Shown here in pieces: positions 57,036-64,000 of a stretch of 64,000 nt of DNA (positions are counted from its first letter, which is position 1; each line of letters starts with the position of its first letter). The DNA is from Chloroflexota bacterium (GTDB lineage: Bacteria > Chloroflexota > UBA6077 > JACCZL01): positions 62,001 to 126,000 of the forward strand of contig JADLFM010000062.1 in NCBI GenBank assembly GCA_020845495.1, given 5' to 3'. The translations under genes and the position numbers were made by a program. Under the pieces are notes generated by a model, which ran no database searches, was not told the DNA's origin, and saw only the letters and a program-made list of their open reading frames with translations.

Positions 57036-58796
57036 ATGGTGGAACGGCAGCCTGGATCGATCGAACCGGGTCGGCGGCTCACACGGCGCGCACTGATGCG
57101 GCTTGGCCTGTTGGCCAGCCTGAGCTTTGGCAGCGCGGCGCTCTTGTCAGCCTGCCAGTCCTCACCTGCGGCCCCGGCTGCGAAGCAGGAGGCAGCGCCG
57201 AAGACCGAGACGAAGCCGACGAGCGCTCCAGCGGCGCCAGCCAAGCCTGCCAGCGCTCCGGCAGCGACGGCCAGGCCAGCGAGCGCGGCCGCCGGCCCGG
57301 CTACCCAGGCCGCACCCGCAAAGGCGCAGGGAGCAAGCGGCCGGATGGTGATGGTGATGTCGGCCGAACCGCCGTCGCTCGAAAACTGGAAGGCGCACTT
57401 GTCCGACCACATCCCGGTCACGCGTAACGTCCAGGAAGCATTGCTCAATCGCAACCCCAAGACGAGCGAACTGGTCGGCGAGCTAGCGGAATCGTGGGAG
57501 CAGACCAACCCGACCACCTGGCGCTTCAAACTGCGCGACGGCGTAAAGTTTCACAGCGGCACGACGCTCGACGCTGAGGGCGCGGCCTACGGTATCAACT
57601 GGACCTGGTCGAAAGACAACAACTTCGGGATGCGGACCAACATCGGGCCGGACTTCGAGGCAAAGCCAGTCGACCGGCTGACCCTCGAGGTGGTGACTGT
57701 CGCACCCGATCCGATCCTGTCCTCGCGTCTGTACTTTGCTCCACTGCCAGATCCGGTCCAGGTCAAGGACGATCCTGGGTCGCTGCCGACGAAGCCAATC
57801 GGCACAGGACCATATAAGATGGCCGAATGGGTCAAGGGGCAGCGGATCGTCATGACCGCGAACCCAGATTGGTGGGGGCACAACGGGAAAGACCCGCACG
57901 GTCAGGTGCGCATCCAGGAGGCCGAACTGCGATTCCGCCAGGAAGTCGCGGTGCGCGCATCAATGGTTCAGGCCGGCGAGGCGGACTTCGGCCGCTTCAT
58001 GACGCCGGATCAATGCCCGAACGTACCGAACTGCTCGCGGGCGGAGAGCCTCGAGACGATCTTCTTGCGGCTCGACACGATGCACCCGGCCATGTCCGAT
58101 CTCCGGGTTCGCAAGGCGATCGCGCTGGCAATAGACAAGCAGGCTGTCGCCGACCGGCTGTTTGGCGGCCTGGGGCGCCCAGCGTCGCAGATGATCGCGA
58201 ATCGGGTGACCGGCTACGACCCGAGCCTGAAGCCGTATCCATACGACATGGAAGAGGCGAAGCGACTCGTCCAGGAGGCCAAAGCCGCCGGGGTGGCGGT
58301 CGACGCACCGATCACGTCGGCTACCCGTCGGGGGATCTACGCTCGGCACGACGAGTTCTCGGAGTACACAGCCAGCCAGCTTCAGGCCATCGGTCTGAAC
58401 GCCAAGAGCCTGATCGTGGAGCCGGCCGAACATCAGGCCCAGCTCTCACTCGGCGGGTACGACAAGGTGCCGAAAGATCGCGGCTGGATCACCAACAACC
58501 CACATAGCAACGAGATCATGGATGTGAGCCGGACGATGCAGGGGTACTATCGCTGCACCGGTAGCGGGTCGACCTTCTGCGATCCGGAGATCGACAAGAT
58601 GATCGACGCCGCCTTGCCGCTCTCGGGCGACGCACGCACACAGGCATTTCAGGCCATCGCCCGGCGGTTCTATGAGAGCTATGCCATCATCCCGGTCATC
58701 CACATGGATTTGCTCCACGCGACGTCGAAGCGGCTGCAATGGCAGCCGCGCATCGACGGCTTCCTGATGCTCAAGGAGATGAGCCTGACGGGCTGA
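57036..58796 (+). CDS. Peptide/nickel-type ABC transporter binding protein
   Basis: A 586-residue family-5 solute-binding protein. The N-terminus has LTRRALMRLGLLASLSFGSA ending in the lipobox LLSAC, so it is a lipoprotein, probably Tat-exported because of the RR pair. A long Ala/Pro/Lys/Thr linker follows (to about residue 100). The binding fold shows VQEALLNRNPKTSELVGELA, ESWEQTNPTTWRFKLRDGVK and PIGTGPYKMAEW. It captures oligopeptides or a similar ligand for the permeases downstream. Start at 57036 has GAGGAGG five bases upstream. Confidence 0.93.
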   Translation: MVERQPGSIEPGRRLTRRALMRLGLLASLSFGSAALLSACQSSPAAPAAKQEAAPKTETKPTSAPAAPAKPASAPAATARPASAAAGPATQAAPAKAQGASGRMVMVMSAEPPSLENWKAHLSDHIPVTRNVQEALLNRNPKTSELVGELAESWEQTNPTTWRFKLRDGVKFHSGTTLDAEGAAYGINWTWSKDNNFGMRTNIGPDFEAKPVDRLTLEVVTVAPDPILSSRLYFAPLPDPVQVKDDPGSLPTKPIGTGPYKMAEWVKGQRIVMTANPDWWGHNGKDPHGQVRIQEAELRFRQEVAVRASMVQAGEADFGRFMTPDQCPNVPNCSRAESLETIFLRLDTMHPAMSDLRVRKAIALAIDKQAVADRLFGGLGRPASQMIANRVTGYDPSLKPYPYDMEEAKRLVQEAKAAGVAVDAPITSATRRGIYARHDEFSEYTASQLQAIGLNAKSLIVEPAEHQAQLSLGGYDKVPKDRGWITNNPHSNEIMDVSRTMQGYYRCTGSGSTFCDPEIDKMIDAALPLSGDARTQAFQAIARRFYESYAIIPVIHMDLLHATSKRLQWQPRIDGFLMLKEMSLTG

Positions 58797-58956
58797 CTCC
58801 GAGCCGCTGACGGCCGGTCAGGACGGCGAACGCCGCCCGGGCCGGCCGCCGGCGCTCCTCGGTGTGCCATGACGTTGGCCCTCCGACGATCCTGCCTGTC
58901 GGCCGTCAGCACGTCGACCTCGGAGGCATCATCTCACGGTCAGTGGGGAGTATTCG

Positions 58957-59874
58957 GTGATCCGCTACATCGCTCGGCGGCTGGTCTCATCGGTGGTCGT
59001 GATCCTCGCGCTGGTCGCCGTCGTCTTCTTCATGCTTCACCTCGTTGGCGACCCGGCGCGCCTGATGCTGCCACAAGAGGCGACGGTCGAGCAGTACGAG
59101 GCGCTCCGGCAGCAGCTTGGGCTCGATAGGCCGCTACACGTCCAGTTCGGCACTTACCTGTCTGGCCTGCTGGTCGGCGACTTTGGCACATCCCTCTGGC
59201 AGGGTGTGCCAGCGCTGTCTCTGGTGCTCGACCGTCTGCCGAACACGCTGTACCTCACCCTGGTGACGATGGCCATTGCTCTCCCGACAGCAGTCGGGCT
59301 CGGAGTGGTCGCCGCGTTGCGACCCGGATCGCCGGTAGACCGGCTCATCACCGTGTTTTCGTTAGGCGGGATCTCGATCGCCAACTTCTGGCTCGGCTTG
59401 ATGTTGATCTTGCTGTTCGCCGTCGAACTACGATGGCTTCCAACATCCGGCTTTGGCGGACTGAGCTTCGTGATCATGCCAGCCATCGCGCTGGCCCTCC
59501 GCCCGATCGGGCGCATCGGTCAGCTTACCCGTGCGACGGTCCTCGACGAGATGAGCAAGCTCTACGTGAACACCGCGCGGTCAAAGGGGCTCCCCGAGCG
59601 TGCGGTCATCGTGCGACATACGCTTCGGAATGCGTCGCTCCCGGTCATCACGCTCGCCGGCGACGAACTGGCTGGCCTGCTCAACGGCGCGGTGGTCATC
59701 GAGACCCTTTTCGCCTGGCCCGGCCTGGGCAGCCTGATGATCCAGGCCATCGAGCATCGCGACCTGCCGATCGTCGAAGCGTCGTTATTCGTCGTGGCGG
59801 TTACCGTCGTCCTCCTGAACCTGCTCGTCGACCTCTCATACTCCGTCCTCGACCCTCGGGTGCGCTACGCATGA
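58957..59874 (+). CDS. ABC permease, DppB/OppB type
   Basis: A 305-residue permease with six helices. It opens IRYIARRLVSSVVVILALVA, carries the large first periplasmic loop (LGLDRPLHVQFGTYLSGLLV) and the EAA motif in YVNTARSKGLPERAVIVRHT. With the gene overlapping its end it builds the channel of the peptide-type importer. GTG start with GGGGAG upstream, 160 bases after the binding protein. Its stop overlaps the next start as ATGA. Confidence 0.94.
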   Translation: MIRYIARRLVSSVVVILALVAVVFFMLHLVGDPARLMLPQEATVEQYEALRQQLGLDRPLHVQFGTYLSGLLVGDFGTSLWQGVPALSLVLDRLPNTLYLTLVTMAIALPTAVGLGVVAALRPGSPVDRLITVFSLGGISIANFWLGLMLILLFAVELRWLPTSGFGGLSFVIMPAIALALRPIGRIGQLTRATVLDEMSKLYVNTARSKGLPERAVIVRHTLRNASLPVITLAGDELAGLLNGAVVIETLFAWPGLGSLMIQAIEHRDLPIVEASLFVVAVTVVLLNLLVDLSYSVLDPRVRYA

Positions 59875-60839
59875 CGGGCAGCGCATCCGCCGCCTCCATC
59901 CCGCCGCGAGGAGCGCCCAGCGGCGACCTCGCCAGTGAGCGACGTCCGCGCGGCGTCGGCGTTAGCGTCGTCGCGCGGCGCCTGGTCCGCGAACCGATCA
60001 CGCTTGCCGCGCTGATCGTGCTCGTCCTCGTGACGTTCGCCGGCCTGGCCGCGGACATCGTGGCGCCCCACGATCCGTACGCCCAATCGCTGATGGATCG
60101 TAACCTCGCACCGCTCACGCCAGCGGCGCGGGGTCTACCCCACATTTTCGGGACCGATTTTCTGGGGCGCGACCAGTTGAGCAGGCTGATTCACGGCGCA
60201 CGCGTGTCGATCGCGGTCGGCCTGCTCAGTGTGCTCTTCTCCGGCACTCTGGGGGTTGGACTGGGCATGGTGGCTGGCTACTTCGGCGGGCGAGTCGATA
60301 ACGTGATCATGCGCACCGTCGATATTCAGATGGCCCTGCCGTCGCTGTTGCTTGCGCTGGTGATCCTGTACACGCTCGGCGCAAGCTTCTGGAACGTGAT
60401 CCTGGTCCTCAGTATCACGCGCTGGATGGTCTACGCTCGCGTGACGCGCAGCCTGACGCTCTCACTCCGAGAGTCGGTTTTCATCGATGCCGTGCGCGCC
60501 GTCGGCTGTTCGGACACACGGATCATCACTCGCCATCTCTTCCCGAACATCCTGTCCCCGGTCCTGGTGCTGGCCACGGTGGAGGTGGCCGGGGTGATTC
60601 TGGCCGAAGCCTCGCTGGACTTCCTCGGCCTCGGGATCCAGCCGCCCGAAAGCTCCTGGGGCCTGATGCTGTCACAAGGCCGCCAGTACATCACCTCGGC
60701 GTGGTGGCTGGTCACCTTCCCAGGGCTCGCCATCCTGCTGACCACGCTGGCGCTCAACCTCGTCGCTACCTGGCTGCGTACCGTGACCGATCCGGTGCAG
60801 CGCTGGCGGTGGCTCGGCGTGCGAACGTCTGAGAACTGA
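59871..60839 (+). CDS. ABC permease, DppC/OppC type
   Basis: A 322-residue permease with the DppC features: a cytoplasmic start, helix 1, then APHDPYAQSLMDRNLAPLTP and FGTDFLGRDQLSRLIHGARV, and the EAA loop FIDAVRAVGCSDTRIITRHL. The ATG at 59871 overlaps the upstream stop by four bases; a longer frame reaching 59433 merely lies inside the upstream gene. No DppD/DppF ATPase follows; the next gene is on the other strand. Confidence 0.94.
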   Translation: MTGSASAASIPPRGAPSGDLASERRPRGVGVSVVARRLVREPITLAALIVLVLVTFAGLAADIVAPHDPYAQSLMDRNLAPLTPAARGLPHIFGTDFLGRDQLSRLIHGARVSIAVGLLSVLFSGTLGVGLGMVAGYFGGRVDNVIMRTVDIQMALPSLLLALVILYTLGASFWNVILVLSITRWMVYARVTRSLTLSLRESVFIDAVRAVGCSDTRIITRHLFPNILSPVLVLATVEVAGVILAEASLDFLGLGIQPPESSWGLMLSQGRQYITSAWWLVTFPGLAILLTTLALNLVATWLRTVTDPVQRWRWLGVRTSEN

Positions 60840-60917
60840 CCGATGGCGTGGCACGCGCCTCAGTCCCCACCGACGCAAGCTACCCCGACTGGACGATGGT
60901 GATGGCCAGGCGGTAGG

Positions 60918-61706
60918 TCAGGAGCGCAGGAAGTCCAGCACCGCACGCGCGAGCTCGCGCGGTTTGGACGCGTGCACGGCGTGGCGTGCTCCCGGCAACG
61001 TGAGCAGCCGGCCGTCTGGGATCGTCGTCACGATCTCGCTGGCGACATCCCAGCCCAGCGCCCCATCGAGTGATGGATCGGCGGCCACAAGCAGCGTCGG
61101 CGCACGGACGTGCGCCAGGGCGGCGACGGTGGCCGGAAAGCCCGGCTCGGCCCGAACGACGACGTGAAACGTTCCATCGGCGGCGGTCCGGTACAGGTTC
61201 GCCATCGCCCGAGCGTACGCCTCGCTCATCCCGGGCTCGCGGTGCATCAACTCAGCCTCGAGGGCACCGGGCGCCTCATGCCGCAGCCGCTCGACCGTCT
61301 CGATATGGCCCCTCGGGCGGGACGGATCGAAGGGCGGGTCCAGCAGGATCAGCTTCGAGACGAGTTCCGGCCGCTCGGCAGCAAGCTGCGCCGCGATGAC
61401 CGCGCCGAGCGAGTGACCGAGCACTGCCAGCGGCCGCGACGGCTCGTGCGCGAGCAGCGCTGCGATATCGCCAACATAGTCGCGCGGGAGGTAGCCGGCC
61501 GAGGGCTTGTCGCTCTCGCCGTGGCCCCGCAGATCCGGGGCGACCAGCCGAGCGGTCGGCACGAGGAGCCGCCCGAACCCCTGCCAGACGACGCCAGACA
61601 CGCCGAGGCCGTGGAGCAGCACCAGTGGCACGCCCTCAGAACCGAGCATGCGCACGGTGAGGCTAACCCCACCCACGTCCTCACGGCGTCGCGTCCACAC
61701 GGCCAT
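60918..61706 (-). CDS. Alpha/beta hydrolase
   Basis: A 262-residue alpha/beta-hydrolase. The nucleophile elbow is GHSLGA with Ser at about residue 98; the oxyanion strand LVLLHGLGVSG and GHGESDKPS precede it, and the catalytic His is in GARHAVHASKP near the C-terminus; the Asp is probably in VAADPSLD. The family covers esterases, lactonases and haloalkane dehalogenases; the reaction is not decided. It lies eight bases downstream of the GT39-type gene on the same strand. Confidence 0.9.
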   Translation of the reverse strand: MAVWTRRREDVGGVSLTVRMLGSEGVPLVLLHGLGVSGVVWQGFGRLLVPTARLVAPDLRGHGESDKPSAGYLPRDYVGDIAALLAHEPSRPLAVLGHSLGAVIAAQLAAERPELVSKLILLDPPFDPSRPRGHIETVERLRHEAPGALEAELMHREPGMSEAYARAMANLYRTAADGTFHVVVRAEPGFPATVAALAHVRAPTLLVAADPSLDGALGWDVASEIVTTIPDGRLLTLPGARHAVHASKPRELARAVLDFLRS

Positions 61707-61713
61707 GCTCCCG

Positions 61714-63198
61714 TCATTCTAGCCGGGCGGGCGCCCGACGCGTCGATCCAACCGTGCGAACGATCGGCCACGGCGCTACCCGCGCGACGAGCCGAGCGAT
61801 GGCCACGAGCCCGCCGCCCACCAGCACGTTGACGATGGGATCGAGTGGATAACGGTAGCGCCACTCGATCCCAATCAGGGCTGCACCGGCCAGCAGTACG
61901 GCTAGAACGATAACCCCGAGGAGCAGCGCCACGCGCCGATTCGGGCTGCGCCCGCTCAGCATCCCCACCACCAAGAGCATGGCGAGCGGCAGGCTGACCC
62001 GGGCAGGGTCGTAGAGCGTCGCGAGCCGCTCGGCAGTTGGGAAGGAGCGATCCTCGGCCGGCGTCGCGGCGGGCAAGAGGTGGGCGATCCGCTCATCCCA
62101 GACGATGTTCCGCCAGGGCGTCCAGTCTTGCTTCAACCTGACTGGCCGCCCTGCGAACGTCTGGGCGACCATGACAGCCGTGCCCTGGAGGTAGTAGACC
62201 GGCTTGCGCACGATCGCCTGGAGTGCAATCGTCCGCATCAGCCGCTCGGCCTCGATCTCCGAGACGCCAAGCTCCTCACGCAGCCGCCGCGCAAGCTCAA
62301 AGGCCGAGCCATCGTTCGCCTCGTCGCGATAGATCTTGCGAGCGCGGCTCAGCAGGCGGTCCGGGTCGCCGCCGGGCGACTCCCGGAAGTCGAACTCTTG
62401 CTCGTAGCGAATCGTCCGCACCGCCAGCCCTTCGCCCGAGCCGCCCGCGATGGCGAACGTACCCTGGACGAGTTGATTCCGGAGCATCCACGGCAGGACC
62501 GTCAGGCCGAACACCACGATGGTTAGGCCGGCCGCCTGGAGCGTCAGCCGCCAGCGGGGTAGGAGCAACGGAAGCGCGACGAGCAGCAGGCCGAAGACCA
62601 GTTGCCCGATCGGGCGAGTCAGCGCCGACAACCCGAGCAGCAGCGCAGCGAGTGCGAGCCACCCGAGACGCCGCTCGCGGACAGCGTACAGGTACACCAG
62701 CAGCCCGGTGACGAGCAACACCATGAAGAGCGTTTCGCTCATCAGATAGTGCTCGATGACCAGCAGCGGGCCGCTGAGCGCTGTGAGTAGACCGGCGAGT
62801 GCCCCAGCCGCACGCCCGAAGACGAGCCGGCCGATGCCAAAGGCTGCTACCACCGTCGCGACGCCGAGCAGATGTTGCAGCAGCATCAGCACCCGCGGCT
62901 CGTCGCCGAACAGGCGCATCGCCCCGCCAATGAAGGCCGAATACAGTGGCGGGCGCTTCAGGATCGGCGCGAACGGAAGCCCATGCGCCAGGTCGAAACC
63001 CGGCAGCAGGTAGCTCGAGCTATCGTTTGTGATAAACGGCGGCGCACGAAAATCGAACGCGAGCCGGACGAGCAGCGCCAGAGCCGCTAGCCCGAGCGCA
63101 AGCGCGAGATCGGGAGGAAAGCCGACCCGTATCGCCGGTCTGGCGCTGCTCGCCGGCTGTGCAGATGGCCCGTTCGCCGCCTCTGATGCCGCGGTCAA
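61714..63198 (-). CDS. GT39/ArnT-like membrane glycosyltransferase
   Basis: A 494-residue GT-C protein with about twelve helices. The first outer loop has FITNDSSSYLLPGFDLAHG with the acidic residues expected in this family, and KRPPLYSAFIGG follows; an EHYLMSETLFM segment lies in the third loop. The C-terminal half contains a soluble insert (about residues 275-370). It probably moves a sugar or sugar-like group from a polyprenyl phosphate to an outside acceptor. It is the third such enzyme in the window and ends eight bases upstream of the alpha/beta hydrolase gene, so the two are likely co-transcribed. Confidence 0.85.
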   Translation of the reverse strand: MTAASEAANGPSAQPASSARPAIRVGFPPDLALALGLAALALLVRLAFDFRAPPFITNDSSSYLLPGFDLAHGLPFAPILKRPPLYSAFIGGAMRLFGDEPRVLMLLQHLLGVATVVAAFGIGRLVFGRAAGALAGLLTALSGPLLVIEHYLMSETLFMVLLVTGLLVYLYAVRERRLGWLALAALLLGLSALTRPIGQLVFGLLLVALPLLLPRWRLTLQAAGLTIVVFGLTVLPWMLRNQLVQGTFAIAGGSGEGLAVRTIRYEQEFDFRESPGGDPDRLLSRARKIYRDEANDGSAFELARRLREELGVSEIEAERLMRTIALQAIVRKPVYYLQGTAVMVAQTFAGRPVRLKQDWTPWRNIVWDERIAHLLPAATPAEDRSFPTAERLATLYDPARVSLPLAMLLVVGMLSGRSPNRRVALLLGVIVLAVLLAGAALIGIEWRYRYPLDPIVNVLVGGGLVAIARLVARVAPWPIVRTVGSTRRAPARLE

Positions 63199-63223
63199 CG
63201 AGCCGCCACGACGCGAGCCGTCA

Positions 63224-63592
63224 TTACCAGATGCCGAGCTCGACCTTCGCCTCTTCGCTCGCCATCGTGCGTGGATCCCAGCGCGGGGTCCAGACCAGGT
63301 TCATGTCGACGTCACGAATGGCGGGGAATGTGGACGTCAGGACGGCATGCGCCTGCGTTCGGATCATTGGGCCGAGCGGGCAGGCCGGCGTCGTCAGGGT
63401 CATGTCGACCAGAACCTTCTGCTCGTCGTCGAGGACGTTGACCCCGTACACGAGGCCAAGATCGACGATGCTGATGCCAAGCTCGGGATCGTAGACCGCC
63501 TTGAGAGCGTCCATGACCTCGTGCTCGGTCGGCATCTTTGCGTCGGGCGTCGCCTGACCACCCGCCGTCTCGTTCTTCTCATCGGTTGCCAC
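63224..63592 (-). CDS. Iron-sulfur assembly protein, SufT/MIP18 type
   Basis: A 122-residue DUF59 protein. Core motifs: VMDALKAVYDPELGISIVDL and TLTTPACPLGPMI with the conserved Cys, then MNLVWTPRWDPRTM. DUF59 proteins act in Fe-S cluster maturation (SufT, MIP18) or in phenylacetate ring hydroxylation (PaaD); with no paa genes here the first role is favoured. GTG start behind GGGAG. An internal ATG (residue 20) is an alternative start after a charged leader. The glycosyltransferase gene follows after 25 bases. Confidence 0.9.
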   Translation of the reverse strand: MATDEKNETAGGQATPDAKMPTEHEVMDALKAVYDPELGISIVDLGLVYGVNVLDDEQKVLVDMTLTTPACPLGPMIRTQAHAVLTSTFPAIRDVDMNLVWTPRWDPRTMASEEAKVELGIW

Positions 63593-63755
63593 GCGAATTA
63601 CTCCCTGGCCGCCGCGTACCGGCGGCTGTGCTATCGACGATTGTACCAGTCATCGCTCGGACAGCCCTTCCATCACGGCCCGTGCGTTTCCATCGCTCAC
63701 GCGTCGTGCATGGGAATAAACCGCACGCACTCGCGTTGAGGTTCATGAGTGAACG

Positions 63756-64000
63756 ATGAACGACCGATTCGACCGCTATTCGCGCGCACCGACCGCAGCC
63801 GGGCGGGGCGCGGATGGGTCCAGATCGAGCGGCAGACCGGCTCCAGCCGGTCTGCCGTCGACTGCCGTTCTGGCATGGCTCCGACTTGCGCGCGTCTACC
63901 AGAAGGTGCACCAGCGCTCGACCGACGAGATGCGAGCGCACGGGCTCAGTCTCGGGCAGTTCGACATCCTGGCACAGGTAGGAGCGAACGACGGGGCGAC
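63756..64000 (+). CDS. MarR-family regulator, N-terminal part (runs off the window)
   Basis: The first 81 codons of a rightward gene cut by the window edge. After a Gly/Arg/Pro-rich leader of about 38 residues, LAWLRLARVYQKVHQRSTDE and HGLSLGQFDILAQVGAND fit helix 1 and helix 2 of a MarR winged-helix protein. Its ATG overlaps the stop of a four-codon frame (63745-63759, ATG AGT GAA CGA TGA) that sits behind GAGG, and a 13-bp inverted repeat lies inside the leader. The DNA-recognition helix and wing are outside the window. Confidence 0.75.
   Translation, partial: MNDRFDRYSRAPTAAGRGADGSRSSGRPAPAGLPSTAVLAWLRLARVYQKVHQRSTDEMRAHGLSLGQFDILAQVGANDGA
63830..63857. repeat. 13-bp inverted repeat inside the MarR leader
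   Basis: CGGCAGACCGGCT (63830-63842) and its reverse complement (63845-63857) are separated by two bases, a very stable hairpin about 75 bases into the coding region. It encodes part of the Gly/Arg/Pro-rich N-terminus. Confidence 0.8.

Overview
The window is a GC-rich, gene-dense piece of an ordinary-looking bacterial chromosome with no rRNA, no tRNA that I could find, no CRISPR array and no transposase. The gene families point to a monoderm-like, probably Chloroflexota (Thermomicrobia-like) organism: a coproheme decarboxylase of the chlorite dismutase fold, a DUF1802 protein, a short MutY without a NUDIX domain, Thr/Pro-rich secreted proteins, many CaiB-, HpaI- and alpha-hydroxy-acid-oxidase-type catabolic genes, and palindromic GC-rich intergenic repeats. 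This placement is an inference from gene content, not from a marker gene.

Layout. 1-6.5 kb: a phosphonatase-like HAD hydrolase, a small CxxC protein and a LacI-regulated sugar ABC importer (regulator, Tat lipoprotein binding protein, two permeases) with a recognisable promoter and operator. 6.5-14.5 kb: ADP-ribosylglycohydrolase, an RNA uracil methyltransferase coupled to a thioesterase, a class III CoA transferase, an Eis-like acetyltransferase and an HxlR regulator coupled to an MFS transporter. 14.5-23.8 kb: intergenic repeats, an M20 peptidase with a 4 x 25 bp repeat upstream, an orphan histidine-kinase DHp domain, two tandem FMN alpha-hydroxy-acid oxidases, a secreted IPT-domain protein, a DMT exporter and Maf. 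24-29.5 kb: two GT-C type membrane glycosyltransferases around a small acidic secreted protein, then a TatA-like protein fused to a LysM domain. 29.7-35.8 kb: coproheme decarboxylase, DUF1802, aldo/keto reductase, RecQ helicase and a DedA-like membrane protein. 35.8-38.8 kb: HpaI aldolase, a lone nucleotidyltransferase and a DHA2 exporter. 39-46.7 kb: a four-gene set tldD-tldE-rnc-smc read leftwards. 47.2-50.4 kb: beta-propeller protein, MazG and MutY, each overlapping the next by GTGA. 50.6-56.2 kb: stress-protein-like membrane protein, Ham1-like pyrophosphatase, two small proteins, a LysM membrane protein, an SDR and a carboxymuconolactone decarboxylase-like protein. 57-60.8 kb: a peptide/nickel-type ABC importer without ATPases. 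60.9-64 kb: alpha/beta hydrolase, a third GT-C glycosyltransferase, a SufT/MIP18-type protein and the start of a MarR regulator that runs off the edge.

How it fits together. Much of the content is nutrient uptake and catabolism plus housekeeping (nucleotide sanitation by Maf, MazG, Ham1-like and MutY; RNA/chromosome maintenance by RNase III, SMC and RecQ; TldD/TldE proteolysis). The most unusual object is the TatA-LysM fusion. Several enzymes also carry substitutions at canonical active-site or metal-ligand positions: MutY Cys to His, RNase III Asp to Ser, aldo/keto reductase Lys to Arg. All family names come from motif recognition by eye; none has been checked by a database search.
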